Shown piece after piece: positions 25,454 through 35,159 of a DNA stretch of 64,000 bases; within the stretch, counting starts at the first letter, position 1; every line of letters starts with the position of its first letter. The DNA is from Pseudofrankia sp. DC12 (GTDB taxonomy: Bacteria > Actinomycetota > Actinomycetes > Frankiales > Frankiaceae): NCBI RefSeq assembly GCF_000966285.1, contig NZ_KQ031391.1, positions 554,978 through 618,977 of the forward strand, given 5' to 3'. Below the pieces are notes generated by a model. The model saw only the letters and a list, made by a program, of their open reading frames with translations. It did not search any database and was not told where the DNA came from. Both the position numbers and the translations under genes were made by a program.

Positions 25454-27256
25454 TCAGGCGGGCCCGAGCGCGAGGTCGGTCGGGTCCGCGGTGCCGACGG
25501 ACGGGACCTCGTTGAACGACAGCACCGACGTGCTGTGGAACCTGGGCTCGTAGCTGACGGCGAGCGGGATGACCGCGACGTCCCGCAGCACCGTGCTCTC
25601 CAGCACTCCCCAGGCCGCGGCCCGGGACGCCGGGGTGGGTGCCTGCAGCGCGACCGACATCGTGTCCATGACCTCCTTGGCGTCGTAGCCGCCGTCGACC
25701 GGGCGCTGGCCGACCCAGGCCGAGTCGAACAGCGGCTGGAACACGGTTCTGCCGGCATCGCCGTACCAGAGCGGGGTGACCGTCGTCAGCGCCAGGTCCC
25801 AGCTCTGCTGCAGCGGGCTCACGGCGGCCACGTCGAAGTCCGGCTGCGCCTTCGCCTCGACGACGAGCTTCACGCCGACCTTGGCGAACGTGTCGGCCAG
25901 GGCGCCCGCCACGGCCGCGTCGGTGGTGCTGTCCGTCGTGAGCAGCGTCAGCTCGGTCACCGGCCCGCCAGGAGCCTTCGCGAGCCCGTCGCCGCAGGTC
26001 GTCGCGTCGCCGGCGCCGTTGGGCGTGGGGAACGGGTCCAGCGGCGAGTAGCCGGTCATCGTCGGTTGCAGCAACTGGGTCGCGGCACTCGCGAACGGCG
26101 GGTCACCCAGCGCCTCGACGACGGCTATCCGGTCGACGCAGGTCGCGAGCGCGTCCCGGACGTCCTGGTTGCCCAGCGCCGCGCCGGCCGGCCCGTGCAT
26201 TCCGACCGTCAGGAACAGGTCCGACCCGGTCGTCGGCACGCTCAGCCGCTGGTCCGAGGCCTTGAACAGCGCGCTCGCGCGGTCCAGCGGCACCGCGGCG
26301 TCCAGCGTGATGTCCGCCTTGCCGGCCTCGATCTCGGCCTGCGCGACGGCGGGGGCCACGCCGCTGGTGATCGTGATGTGGTCCGGCAGGGCTTTGCGGA
26401 TCCCGTCGATCGACCGGTTCCACTGCCCGTCCTTGCCGAACGAGTACACGCCGCCGGCGGCGTTCGTCAGGTGGTACGGGCCGTCCGAGATCAGGTGGCT
26501 GAGGTAGTCCGGCGAGTTCGGCAGGTAGTCGTCCGCCTCCACCGGCACGGGCGCGGCCTCCGGCAGCGCGAGGAGGTCGACGAAGTCGGTGTAGGGCCTG
26601 ATCAGGTGGAACGCGATGTCGGTGTTGCTGACCACCTCGATGCCTGCCGGCGACCGGTTCTCGATGAAGTCCTTGAGCTGGTCGGCCGGTTTGGTGAACA
26701 GCTCGGTGCAGTAGGCGTCGAACCCGACGATCGTCGCGGCGAAGTAGCCGCGCATCGGCGACGGGGCCGGCGGCAGGCACAGGCGCTTGAGCCCGCGGGC
26801 CACGTCGTTCGCGACGATCCGCCGGGGGGTCGGCGTGTCCCAGCGCGCCGAGGAGCTCAGCCGGACCGTGATGACCAGGCCGTTGGGGCTGCGCTGCGGC
26901 GCGGAGACCGCGAGGTCCGGACGGGCCACCACGGCGCTGTCGACGTCCGCCGACGCGGGGTAGCTGTACAGCGTGCGGCTCACCAGCCGGGCGAACGCCC
27001 GGTCGGCCGTCGTGCTCGCCCAGCCGGGATCACCCGTGGGCATGGCATCGGTGACGACTCGCAAGGTGCCGCCGGGCTTGTCGGTCGGCAGGACGGTGGC
27101 CGCGCCGGCGGGCGTGGTCGCCGCCGTCTCGGCCGGCCCGGCGGAGCCCGCGCAGCCGGCGAGCGCGAGCAGCACGGCCAGTCCGGCCGCCACGGTCGAG
27201 GTCAGGAGAACGGCCCGCCGGCCCGCGGGCCGGCGGACTCCACGAGGAGCGCTCAA
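25454..27256 (-). CDS. Second substrate-binding lipoprotein, peptide/nickel (SBP family 5)
   Basis: A 600-residue family 5 solute-binding protein. A twin of basic residues, a hydrophobic core and the lipobox LALAGC (about residue 30) mark a lipoprotein anchored outside the membrane. The core includes KPGGTLRVVTDAMP, DVARGLKRL, YHLTNAAGG and DVRDALATCVDRIAVVEAL. The start is a TTG overlapping the secG stop (TTGA): it is the only start that keeps the basic n-region of the signal peptide. It is last in the transport operon, after secG. It is only distantly similar to the other binding protein at 30942, so a different ligand is likely. Confidence 0.85.
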   Translation of the reverse strand: MSAPRGVRRPAGRRAVLLTSTVAAGLAVLLALAGCAGSAGPAETAATTPAGAATVLPTDKPGGTLRVVTDAMPTGDPGWASTTADRAFARLVSRTLYSYPASADVDSAVVARPDLAVSAPQRSPNGLVITVRLSSSARWDTPTPRRIVANDVARGLKRLCLPPAPSPMRGYFAATIVGFDAYCTELFTKPADQLKDFIENRSPAGIEVVSNTDIAFHLIRPYTDFVDLLALPEAAPVPVEADDYLPNSPDYLSHLISDGPYHLTNAAGGVYSFGKDGQWNRSIDGIRKALPDHITITSGVAPAVAQAEIEAGKADITLDAAVPLDRASALFKASDQRLSVPTTGSDLFLTVGMHGPAGAALGNQDVRDALATCVDRIAVVEALGDPPFASAATQLLQPTMTGYSPLDPFPTPNGAGDATTCGDGLAKAPGGPVTELTLLTTDSTTDAAVAGALADTFAKVGVKLVVEAKAQPDFDVAAVSPLQQSWDLALTTVTPLWYGDAGRTVFQPLFDSAWVGQRPVDGGYDAKEVMDTMSVALQAPTPASRAAAWGVLESTVLRDVAVIPLAVSYEPRFHSTSVLSFNEVPSVGTADPTDLALGPA

Positions 27257-27483
27257 CTCTTCAGCAGCAGCCCGAGACCGATGATCGAGATGATCCACAC
27301 CGCGCCGATGGCGATCGTCAGGCGGTCTAGGTTCTTCTCGACCACCGACGAGCCGCCGAGCGAGGACGAGACGCCACCGCCGAAGAGGGTGGACAGGCCG
27401 CCGCCCTTCGCCCGGTGCAGCAACACCAGCAACACGAGCAACACGCTCGTGATGATGACCGCGATGGACAGCGCGATCTCCAT
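27253..27483 (-). CDS. secG: SecG, preprotein translocase subunit
   Basis: A 76-residue SecG with two membrane helices (residues 3-22 and 53-73) joined by the conserved glycine-rich loop HRAKGGGLSTLFGGG. It assists SecYE/SecA export. The ATG abuts the TAG stop of the upstream ATPase gene with no gap, and its stop overlaps the next gene, so it is embedded in the peptide-transport operon. In relatives secG directly follows tpiA; here 6.8 kb of transport genes intervene. Confidence 0.93.
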   Translation of the reverse strand: MEIALSIAVIITSVLLVLLVLLHRAKGGGLSTLFGGGVSSSLGGSSVVEKNLDRLTIAIGAVWIISIIGLGLLLKS

Positions 27484-28647
27484 CTAGACCAGCTCCCGCT
27501 CCTCCGGGAAGTGACACGCGGCCAGGTGGCCCGGCTGGATCTCGACCAGCTCGGGCTCCACGGTCTTGCACACTTCCTCGGCCTTCCAGCAACGTGGGTG
27601 AAACCGGCAGCCGCTGGGCGGGTTGAGCGGGGTCGGGGGGTCACCCCGCAACAGGATCCGCTCCCGCCGGTGCTGCTTCACCGGGTCCGGCACCGGGACG
27701 GCAGACAGGAGGGCGTGGGTGTACGGGTGCAAGGGATGCTCGTACATGCCGGTCCGGTCGGCCATCTCGACGATCGTGCCAAGGTACATCACAGCGACCC
27801 GGTCGCTGATATGGCGCACCACCGACAGGTCGTGTGCGATGAACAGATACGTGAGGCCGAGCTCGGTCTGAAGGTCGCTGAGCAGGTTGACGACCTGGGC
27901 GCGCACGGAGACGTCGAGCGCGGAGACCGGCTCGTCGGCGATCACCAGCTTGGGCCCGGTCGCGAGCGCGCGGGCGATCCCGATCCGCTGGCGCTGGCCG
28001 CCGGAGAACTCGTGCGGGTAGCGGTTGAGGTGCTCGGGGCTGAGGCCGACGAGCTCCAGCAGCTCGCGGACCCGCGCCCGGACCGCGTCGCCGGACATCT
28101 CCCCGATGATCTTCAGCGGTGCAGACACGATCGCGCCGACGGTGTGCCGGGGGTTCAACGACGTGTACGGGTCCTGGAAGATCATCTGGATGTCCCGGCG
28201 GAGCGGGCGCATCTGGCGCGCTGACAGGTGGGTGATGTCCCGGCCGTCGAACTCGACCTTGCCGCCGGTGGGCTCCAGCAGCCGGACGATCGCGCGGCCG
28301 GCCGTGGTCTTGCCGCTGCCGCTCTCCCCCACCAGGCCGAGCGTCTCGCCGCGGCGCAGGCCGAAGTTCAGCCCGTCGACGGCGCGTACCGCGCCGACCT
28401 TCCGGGGGATCAGCGCGCCGTGGGTGACCGGGAAGTGGACCTGGAGGTCTGTGACCGTGACCAGCGCATCGGCCTCGGGAGGCGTGGCGACCACGGCTGG
28501 CGCCGTCGCGGGCCGCTCGCTCGAGACCACGGCGGCCGGGGCCGCGGGGCCGACGTCCTTCAGGAACGCCTTCCCACCGTCCGGGGCGGTCCCGCCAGTG
28601 GCGCCCGAGCCCGTGGACGCGGGGCCGGTGATGTCGTTGCCGTTCAC
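27484..28647 (-). CDS. Peptide-type ABC transporter ATPase (DppF/OppF)
   Basis: A 387-residue ATPase of a peptide/nickel importer. After an Ala/Pro-rich N-terminus of about 60 residues come Walker [14 protein letters not shown], the Q-loop [15 protein letters not shown], signature [12 protein letters not shown] and Walker [14 protein letters not shown]. The C-terminal oligopeptide-transport domain has the cysteine cluster [18 protein letters not shown], seen in Dpp/Opp ATPases (often an Fe-S site). It overlaps the DppD-like gene by four bases. Confidence 0.92.
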   Translation of the reverse strand: MNGNDITGPASTGSGATGGTAPDGGKAFLKDVGPAAPAAVVSSERPATAPAVVATPPEADALVTVTDLQVHFPVTHGALIPRKVGAVRAVDGLNFGLRRGETLGLVGESGSGKTTAGRAIVRLLEPTGGKVEFDGRDITHLSARQMRPLRRDIQMIFQDPYTSLNPRHTVGAIVSAPLKIIGEMSGDAVRARVRELLELVGLSPEHLNRYPHEFSGGQRQRIGIARALATGPKLVIADEPVSALDVSVRAQVVNLLSDLQTELGLTYLFIAHDLSVVRHISDRVAVMYLGTIVEMADRTGMYEHPLHPYTHALLSAVPVPDPVKQHRRERILLRGDPPTPLNPPSGCRFHPRCWKAEEVCKTVEPELVEIQPGHLAACHFPEERELV

Positions 28648-29711
28648 AGGCTTGGAGCCACCTCCTCACGAAAGATCCGGCTCCGGGTCTCTGGCGCCAG
28701 GTGGCAGGCGACCCGGTGGCCGGGCGTGACCGCTTCGAGCGGCGGTCGGATGGTCTGGGAGGCGCCGTTGGTCAGCGCGGCGTACTGACAACGCGGGTGG
28801 AACGGGCAGCCCGCGGGCACGGAGATCAGGCTGGGCGGGTTGCCCCCGATCGTGCGCAGCCGGTCGGCCCGGGTCCGGTCCAGCCGGGTGATCGAGGACA
28901 GCAGCCCCCAGGTGTACGGGTGCTGCGGGTCGCTGAAGATCGCCTGAACGGGGCCGTGCTCGATAGCGCTGCCGGCGTACATCACCAGCACGTCGTCACT
29001 GATCTCGGCGACGACGCCGAGGTCGTGGGTGATGATGATGATCGCCGACCCGAACTCCTTCTGCAGGTCGCGCAGCAGGTCGAGGATCTGTGCCTGCACC
29101 GTCACGTCGAGCGCGGTGGTCGGCTCGTCGGCGATCAGCAGCGACGGGTCACAGGACAGCGCCATCGCGATCATGGCCCGCTGCCGCATGCCACCGGAGA
29201 ACTCGTGCGGGTAGTTGTCGACCCGCCGCTTCGGGTCCGGGATGCCGACCCGGTCGAGCATCTCGGTCGCCCGGGTCCTGGCCGCCCTGCGGGACACGTC
29301 GTTGTGCACCCGGTAGGCCTCGGTGATCTGGTCACCGATCGTGAAGTACGGGTGCATCGCCGACAGCGGGTCCTGGAAGATCATCGCCATGTCCCGGCCG
29401 CGCATCCGGCGGACGCGCTCGGGACTCGCGGTGACCAGGTTCTCCCCGGCCAGGACTATCTCGCCGGCGACCGTCGTGCGCGTGCCGCGCTGCAGCCCCA
29501 TGATCGCGAGGCTCGCGGCGCTCTTCCCGGAGCCGGACTCGCCCACGATCCCCAGCGTCCGGCCGCGCCGCACGTCGAAGGTCAGCCCGGCGACCGCGCG
29601 CACCTCGCCGTCGTCGGTGCGGAACGTGACCCGCAGGTCGCGGACCTGCAGATGCGGCGGCTCGGCCACCGCGGTGGCCGCGCCCGCGTCGCCCTCAGGC
29701 TGCGTCGTCAT
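28644..29711 (-). CDS. Peptide-type ABC transporter ATPase (DppD/OppD)
   Basis: A 355-residue ATPase, partner of the DppF-like protein. Walker [15 protein letters not shown]-loop [15 protein letters not shown], signature [15 protein letters not shown], Walker [14 protein letters not shown], His switch ITHDLGVV, and the C-terminal cysteine motif [11 protein letters not shown]. The pair energises uptake through the two permeases of this operon. A 78-base gap separates it from the permease upstream. Confidence 0.92.
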   Translation of the reverse strand: MTTQPEGDAGAATAVAEPPHLQVRDLRVTFRTDDGEVRAVAGLTFDVRRGRTLGIVGESGSGKSAASLAIMGLQRGTRTTVAGEIVLAGENLVTASPERVRRMRGRDMAMIFQDPLSAMHPYFTIGDQITEAYRVHNDVSRRAARTRATEMLDRVGIPDPKRRVDNYPHEFSGGMRQRAMIAMALSCDPSLLIADEPTTALDVTVQAQILDLLRDLQKEFGSAIIIITHDLGVVAEISDDVLVMYAGSAIEHGPVQAIFSDPQHPYTWGLLSSITRLDRTRADRLRTIGGNPPSLISVPAGCPFHPRCQYAALTNGASQTIRPPLEAVTPGHRVACHLAPETRSRIFREEVAPSL

Positions 29712-29789
29712 CTCAACTCCCCCGTCGGACGGTCATCGCGTCGGATATGCACTGGCACGCCGGTGGCCGGCTGCCGGCCGGGCGGCAGG

Positions 29790-30791
29790 TCACGTGGGAC
29801 GCACCCGTGGGTCGAGCACCGCGTAGAGAACGTCGACGATGATGTTGGCCACGACCACGAAGAACGCCGCGAAGACGGTGACGCCGAGGATGGTGGGCAG
29901 GTCCTGGGTGTTGATCGCCTCGATGGACATCTTTCCCAGCCCGCGGAACCCGAACGTGCTCTCGGTCAGCACCGCGCCCCCGAGCAGCGAGCCGAGGTCC
30001 AGCCCGAAGATGGTCAGGATCGGGGTCAGCGCCGCGCGCAGCGCGTGCTTGCCGATGACGTCCCGTTCCGGGAGGCCTTTGGCACGGGCGGTCCGGATGT
30101 AGTCCTCGCCGAGCACGTCGAGCATGCTCGCCCGGGTGAGCCGGGCGTACATCGCCGCGTAAAGGAAGGCGAGCACGATCCAGGCCGGCAGCAGGTTCCA
30201 GGCCCAGGTGAACGGGTTGTCCAGGAAGTTCGCGTAGTGGACGTTCTTGATGATCCGCCACTTGTAGCTGACGAGGTAGAGCATCACCAGGCCGGTGAAG
30301 TACACCGGCATCGACACCCCGGCGAGCGCGACCGTCATCGACGCGCGGTCGACGATCTTGCCACGGCGCAGCGCGGAGATGACACCGATCGCGACGCCGC
30401 CGAGCAGGAAGAGCACAGCCGCGCCGAGGGCCAGTGAGATGGTCACCGGCAGCGCCTGGGTGATCTGCTGCCACACCGGCTGGCTGTTCCGGAAGGAGTA
30501 GCCCAGGCAGGGCGCCGGGCAGTAGGTGATGTCCGGGCCGGAGTTGTAGTGCCGGCCTACGAAGATCCCCTCGAGGAAGTGCCAGTACTGGACGACGAGG
30601 GGCTGGTCGAGGCCCAGTTTCTTGGTCACCGCGGCGATCACCGCGGGGGTGGGGGTGCGCCCGGCGAAAAGCACCGCCGGGTTCGAGCCGAACACCTTGG
30701 GCACCAGGAAGAACAGCAGGAACGTGACGACGCTGACCAGCCAGAGAATCACGATCCCACCGAGCACCCGGCGGATCACGAATCCAACCAT
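29790..30791 (-). CDS. Peptide-type ABC transporter permease (DppB/OppB)
   Basis: A 333-residue permease with six hydrophobic segments. The first helix (RRVLGGIVILWLVSVVTFLL) and conserved start are those of DppB proteins; the EAA loop is LGEDYIRTARAKGLPERDVIGKH (key residues EDYIRTARAKG). The DppB-specific extracytoplasmic loop between helices 1 and 2 is present and contains two cysteines. A strong hairpin lies between it and the upstream binding-protein gene. Confidence 0.92.
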   Translation of the reverse strand: MVGFVIRRVLGGIVILWLVSVVTFLLFFLVPKVFGSNPAVLFAGRTPTPAVIAAVTKKLGLDQPLVVQYWHFLEGIFVGRHYNSGPDITYCPAPCLGYSFRNSQPVWQQITQALPVTISLALGAAVLFLLGGVAIGVISALRRGKIVDRASMTVALAGVSMPVYFTGLVMLYLVSYKWRIIKNVHYANFLDNPFTWAWNLLPAWIVLAFLYAAMYARLTRASMLDVLGEDYIRTARAKGLPERDVIGKHALRAALTPILTIFGLDLGSLLGGAVLTESTFGFRGLGKMSIEAINTQDLPTILGVTVFAAFFVVVANIIVDVLYAVLDPRVRPT

Positions 30792-30859
30792 GTGGGTTGT
30801 TCTCCGCTTCTGTGTCAGCGGCCCGGCCAGCGGCCGGCGGGCCTGTTCGGTACGTGTGT

Positions 30860-30897
30860 CTGGCCGCCGGGTGGGCGGTGGCCCACCCGGCGGCCAG
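30860..30897 (-). terminator. Strong hairpin between binding-protein and DppB-like genes
   Basis: A perfect 17-bp stem, about 85% GC, with a GGTG-type 4-base loop. Inside the operon it may act as a partial terminator or 3' mRNA stabiliser, giving more binding protein than permease. Confidence 0.75.
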
Positions 30898-30941
30898 CGG
30901 TGTTACAGGACTTGCGACCTCAGTGACGAGAGGTCACGGCC

Positions 30942-32705
30942 TCAACGAACCACGCCGAGGGCGGCGAAGTTGATCATGTTGAAGCCCGGGGTGAAGAAGA
31001 CGTTCGTCACCTTGTTGCTGTAGATGTTCACGGCCTTGTCGTAGAGCAGCGGGACGTAGGCCGCGGACTCGACGACACCCTTGTCGACCTGGGTCCAGGC
31101 GGCCTGGTCGACGGCGGGGTCGCTCGAGCCCAGGGCCTTGTCGATGCCGCCGTTGACGGTCGGGCTGTTCAGCTCCGCGTAGTTGCTGTTGCCCTGCGCC
31201 AGGATCTTCCGGCCGTCGACGATCGAGCTGAAGAAGCCGTACGGAGCCGGCCAGTCAGCGCCCCAGCCGGTCAATGCCAGGCCGTAGCCCTTCGCCTGCA
31301 TGGTCTTCGGGAGACCGAGAACCGAGGCGAAGTACTGCGAGGCGTCGTACTTGTCGATCGTGACGTTGACGCCGATCTTCTTGAGGTCGGACTGGATCGC
31401 CACGGCCTGCGCGACCTCGGCGGGCCGGGTGCGCGCCGCCAGCTTCGTCGAGAAGCCGTTCGGCTGGCCGCAGGCCTTCAGCTCGGCCTTGGCCTTGGTG
31501 ACGTCACCGGCGTTGTTCGGCGTCGGGAACAGGTCGAACGACTTGTAGTACTGCAGCGTCGGCGGCAGCATCGTGGTCGCCGGCTGGCCTGCGTCCGGGC
31601 CACCACGCGCCAGCGACTGGGCCGGCTTGTTGATGATCCACGCGACCGCGTTGCGGCAGTGGATGTTGTCGAACGGCTTCACCGTGGTGGTGACGCTCAG
31701 GTAGCGCAGGAAGCCGGACAGGTCGACGGTCTTGAAGATGGACGAGTCCGTGTGAACCTTCGTCTGGGTCGCCGCCTGGACACCGGTCTGGTCCAGGAAC
31801 ACGTCCGCGTCGCCAGCCAGGATCCGGTTGTCGATGTCGGTCGCTTCCAGGCCCATGGTGATGTCGATCTCGTCCGGCAGGGCCTTGTTGACCGTGTCGG
31901 TCGACGGGTCCCACTGGTCGTTGCGGACGAGCTTCATCGACTTGTTCGGCGTGTACTCGGCGATCTTGTACGGGCCGGACGCCACCGGGTGCGACGTGTA
32001 CTTGTCACCGGTGTCCTTCGCCCGCGGCACCGGGGTGGCCGTCGGCGAGGCCATGATGAAGTTCCAGTCCGGGAACTTCTTGTTCAGGTGGAAGATTATC
32101 GTCGAGTCATCCGGCGTCTCGACGGACTTCAGCCCCAGCTTGTTGGGGTCGGTGTCCTTGTACGGGCCCGGGTACGGGTTCGCCGGGTCGTCGAGCTCGT
32201 CGATGACGTAGGTCGGGCCGCCGTTGATGACGTCGGTCGCGAAGGTGCGCTCAATGCCGTACTTGATGTCCTTGGACGTGATGGGGGTCCCGTCCTCGAA
32301 CTTGATCCCGGACTTCAGCTTGTAGGTCCAGGTCTGGCCGCCGTCCGGCGAGGTCGGGACGGAGGTCGCCAGGTCACCGGTCAGCTCGGACGAGTTGGCC
32401 TTCGGCACGTACGTCAGGAGCTGACGGGAGATCCAGCGCTGCTGGTCCCAGCAGGTGGCGTAGTACGTCCGCTGCGGGTCCCAGAAGTCGCAGTCGCTGC
32501 CGGCCAGCGCCCGCAGCGTGCCGCCCTTCTTGTCCGACGGGAAGAAACTCTGCGTCGTCGTGGTCGGCAGGCCCAGCGAGCCGGCCGCGGCGCTGGTACT
32601 GGACGCGGTGCCTCCCCCACCGCTACTGCCCCCACAGGCGGCCAGGATCAAGGCGCCGGCGGCCGCGAGCACGCCGGACCTGATCCAGAGCGTTCGTTTT
32701 CTCAT
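30942..32705 (-). CDS. Substrate-binding lipoprotein, peptide-type (SBP family 5)
   Basis: A 587-residue binding protein. The signal peptide MRKRTLWIRSGVLAAAGALI ends in the lipobox LAACGG (Cys near residue 25), followed by a Ser/Gly linker. Family 5 landmarks: KKGGTLRAL, WTYKLKSGIKFEDGTPIT with the DIKYGIERTFA helix, ASGPYKIAEYTPNKSMKLVRN and HCRNAVAWIINK. AGGGGA lies before the ATG. It is placed between the two permease genes. Cys pairs in the N-lobe (CDFWDPQRTYYATC) suggest a disulfide. Confidence 0.92.
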   Translation of the reverse strand: MRKRTLWIRSGVLAAAGALILAACGGSSGGGGTASSTSAAAGSLGLPTTTTQSFFPSDKKGGTLRALAGSDCDFWDPQRTYYATCWDQQRWISRQLLTYVPKANSSELTGDLATSVPTSPDGGQTWTYKLKSGIKFEDGTPITSKDIKYGIERTFATDVINGGPTYVIDELDDPANPYPGPYKDTDPNKLGLKSVETPDDSTIIFHLNKKFPDWNFIMASPTATPVPRAKDTGDKYTSHPVASGPYKIAEYTPNKSMKLVRNDQWDPSTDTVNKALPDEIDITMGLEATDIDNRILAGDADVFLDQTGVQAATQTKVHTDSSIFKTVDLSGFLRYLSVTTTVKPFDNIHCRNAVAWIINKPAQSLARGGPDAGQPATTMLPPTLQYYKSFDLFPTPNNAGDVTKAKAELKACGQPNGFSTKLAARTRPAEVAQAVAIQSDLKKIGVNVTIDKYDASQYFASVLGLPKTMQAKGYGLALTGWGADWPAPYGFFSSIVDGRKILAQGNSNYAELNSPTVNGGIDKALGSSDPAVDQAAWTQVDKGVVESAAYVPLLYDKAVNIYSNKVTNVFFTPGFNMINFAALGVVR

Positions 32706-32823
32706 CGGTTCCCCTCATGTAGTGCGATGCTGCCCCGGGATGGGCCATGGATGGTCCTGCGCGCCCAGCCCGAGCCCGCGACGTTGAGGGCTCCGGGTGG
32801 TGACGTGGTGCGGACCGAGAAGC

Positions 32824-33807
32824 TCAGCCGCCGCGCGGGTCGAAGGCGTCGCGCAGGGCGTCGCCGAGCAGGTTGAACGCGAGGACGGTAAGGAAGATCG
32901 CAACGCCGGGGACGACCATGTACATCGGGTCGACGTTGTAGAAGCCGGACGCGGCCGTCGAGAGCATGTCGCCCCAGGACGCCGTCGGCGGCCGGACACC
33001 GACGCCCAGGTACGACAGGGCCGCCTCAAAGAGGATGTTCGTCGGGATCATCAGCGTGGTGTAGACGAGGATCGGCGCGACGAGGTTCGGCAGAAGCTCG
33101 TGCGACATGATCTGGATGGGTCCGGCGCCGGTGCCCCGCGCAGCCGCGATGAAGTCCTTCTCCTTCAGCGACAGCACCTGTCCGCGCACGATCCGTCCGA
33201 TGTACGGCCAGCTGAAGAACCCGATGATGAAGATGAGAATGCCGAGCCGGAGCGTCTCGCCGCTCAGGCCGAAGGCCGAGTCCGGGATGACCGCGACAAT
33301 CGCGATCGCGAACAGCAGCACCGGGAAGGCCAGCATCAGGTCCATCAGCCGGGCGATCAGCCCACCGAGCCAGCCGCCGACATAGCCGGAGACCAGGCCC
33401 AGCACGGTGCCGAGCACCACGGACAGCAGGGTCGCGAGCGTGGCGACCAGCAGCGAGACCCGGGCGCCATAGACGACCCGGGCAAGCACGTCCCGGCCGT
33501 TGGTCGGCTCGACGCCGAAGAGGTGGTGGGGGCTGATCCCGCCGAAGCTTCCGGCCGGCATCGCCGTCACCGGGTTGAGCGTCGCGTAGTTCGGGTCGTT
33601 CGGCGTGACGCCGAGGATCGAGCAGACCACCGGCGCGAGGATGGCGACGAGCGCCACCAGCACGACGAAGGCGGCACTGCCAAGTGCCACCTTGTCCCTA
33701 CGAAGCCGTGACCAGGCGATCCGCCAGAGCGAGCGTCCCGCGACGGGCTTGGTGACCGCCGGCTCGAAAGCCCGCCCGGTGGGCTCCACCTGCAACGGGA
33801 CCGCCAC
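32824..33807 (-). CDS. Peptide-type ABC transporter permease (DppC/OppC)
   Basis: A 327-residue permease and first gene of the operon. The N-terminal OppC domain (SLWRIAWSRLRRDKVALGS) precedes six membrane segments; the EAA loop is LKEKDFIAAARGTGAGPIQI. LFGVEPTNGRDVLARVVYGAR is the usual DppC block before helix 2 (key LFG..NGRD). GTG at 33807 has GGAGGT 5 bases upstream, better than the longer ATG frame. Gene order C-A-B-D-F-secG-A' is not the common A-B-C-D-F. Confidence 0.9.
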   Translation of the reverse strand: MAVPLQVEPTGRAFEPAVTKPVAGRSLWRIAWSRLRRDKVALGSAAFVVLVALVAILAPVVCSILGVTPNDPNYATLNPVTAMPAGSFGGISPHHLFGVEPTNGRDVLARVVYGARVSLLVATLATLLSVVLGTVLGLVSGYVGGWLGGLIARLMDLMLAFPVLLFAIAIVAVIPDSAFGLSGETLRLGILIFIIGFFSWPYIGRIVRGQVLSLKEKDFIAAARGTGAGPIQIMSHELLPNLVAPILVYTTLMIPTNILFEAALSYLGVGVRPPTASWGDMLSTAASGFYNVDPMYMVVPGVAIFLTVLAFNLLGDALRDAFDPRGG

Positions 33808-33947
33808 GAACCACCTCCAGGGCAGGCGAAATACACGTTTCGCCCGAAGCAAGAACTCGTGGCACGGTAGCGTTCGCGCGGCCAGCTGGATAGCGGATGT
33901 TATGAAGTGCTGAGGAAACGTTGCGCGTTTGCCATACGATGACCGTC

Positions 33948-33967
33948 ATGTAACATATGCGTTACAT
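33948..33967. promoter_or_regulatory. Palindrome ATGTAAC-N6-GTTACAT upstream of the transport operon
   Basis: A perfect inverted repeat with 7-base arms and 6-base spacer, 141 bases before the first transport gene; GTAACAT recurs alone at 34026. The AC-n9-AC spacing and GTAAC-n6-GTTAC form resemble actinobacterial GlnR sites (GTnAC-n6-GaAAC), which would tie the transporter to nitrogen supply. A different regulator is equally possible. The remainder of 33808-34312 is AT-richer than the surroundings and contains no gene. Confidence 0.5.
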
Positions 33968-34263
33968 ATACGAGAACGACAGTCTCCGCCGGAGTGCGCC
34001 TGACGCGACAGACCGGCCCGTTTCCGTAACATCCGCGCCACGTGCTGGCCGGCCCGGCGCCCCGCCCAGTACGACGGCGATGGCCCTGACCAGCACGTCC
34101 AGCGGCACGGCCCCACGGTCGCGGCCCGGCCCACCATCACAATGGAAACACAACGAAACTCAAGAGAATGCACCGCTGCGTACGACGCCGACGCCCGGCG
34201 CGGAGCCCGACATGAGACGGCGAAGACGCGCTCAAAACAGACAGAACTACTGGAACGACGAAG

Positions 34264-34290
34264 GTCCGGGCCGCGACTCGCGGCCCGGAC
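34264..34290 (-). terminator. Terminator hairpin after tpiA
   Basis: A perfect 12-bp stem (GTCCGGGCCGCG with its complement) and a 3-base loop, 23 bases past the tpiA stop. No U-run. It should isolate the glycolytic genes from the transport operon downstream. Confidence 0.8.
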
Positions 34291-34312
34291 CCCGGGGAAT
34301 CTCCGAAGCGGC

Positions 34313-35155
34313 TCAGGCCGGCGGGCCGCTGCGCACGATCGCGGTGAACTCCTCCGCCACCAGGCTCGCGCCGCCGACCAGGCCGCCGTCGACGTCCGGC
34401 ATGGTGAACAGCTCCGCCGCGCTCGTCGCCTTGACCGAGCCGCCGTAGAGCACCCGGATGCCGGCGGCGATCTCGGCGCCGAACAGGCCGGCCAGCCGCT
34501 CCCGCAGCGCCGCGCACATGTCCTGGGCGTCCTGCGCCGACGCGGTGCGGCCGGTGCCGATCGCCCAGACCGGCTCGTAGGCGATGACGACCGTCCTCGC
34601 CTGCGCCGGTTTCAGACCGGACAGCGAGCCCTCAAGCTGGGCCAGGCAGTGCTCGACGTGGCTGCCGGCCACCCGGACGTCCTCGTGCTCGCCGACACAG
34701 ACGATCGGCGTCAGCCCGCTGCGGTAGGCGGCGGCGGCCTTGGCCGCCACCAGCGCGTCATCCTCGTGGTGGTCGGTCCGCCGCTCGGAATGGCCGACGA
34801 TCACATAGCCGCAGCCGAGCTTCGCGAGCATCGGCCCCGAGACGTCGCCGGTGTGCGCGCCGGAGTCGAACGGCGAGAGGTCCTGCGCGCCGTAGCCGAT
34901 GGCGAGCTTGTCGCCGTCGATCGCGGTCTGCACGCTGCGCAGGTCGACGAACGGCGGGAAGATGACCGTCTCGACGGTCTCCAGCTCGGCCGGCTTCAGG
35001 TCGTAGGCGATCTTCTGGACGAGCGCGATCGCCTCAAGGTGGTTCAGGTTCATCTTCCAGTTGCCGGCCACCAGCGTCTGGCGGCCGGTGCCCTTGGGCT
35101 TCCTGGCGCCGGCGGGCTGTTTGCCCCGGCTCGGCGCCGGGCGCAGCGGAGTCAT
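34313..35155 (-). CDS. tpiA: Triosephosphate isomerase
   Basis: A 280-residue TIM-barrel enzyme interconverting dihydroxyacetone phosphate and glyceraldehyde-3-phosphate. Active-site residues seen: Lys in AGNWKMNLN, His in VGHSERR, Glu in [11 protein letters not shown], and the phosphate-binding VLYGGSVK. The ATG at 35155 lies 4 bases past the pgk stop; this adds about 20 basic residues before the barrel ([18 protein letters not shown]), so a later start is possible but no better codon was seen. Confidence 0.94.
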   Translation of the reverse strand: MTPLRPAPSRGKQPAGARKPKGTGRQTLVAGNWKMNLNHLEAIALVQKIAYDLKPAELETVETVIFPPFVDLRSVQTAIDGDKLAIGYGAQDLSPFDSGAHTGDVSGPMLAKLGCGYVIVGHSERRTDHHEDDALVAAKAAAAYRSGLTPIVCVGEHEDVRVAGSHVEHCLAQLEGSLSGLKPAQARTVVIAYEPVWAIGTGRTASAQDAQDMCAALRERLAGLFGAEIAAGIRVLYGGSVKATSAAELFTMPDVDGGLVGGASLVAEEFTAIVRSGPPA

Positions 35156-35159
35156 CGGC

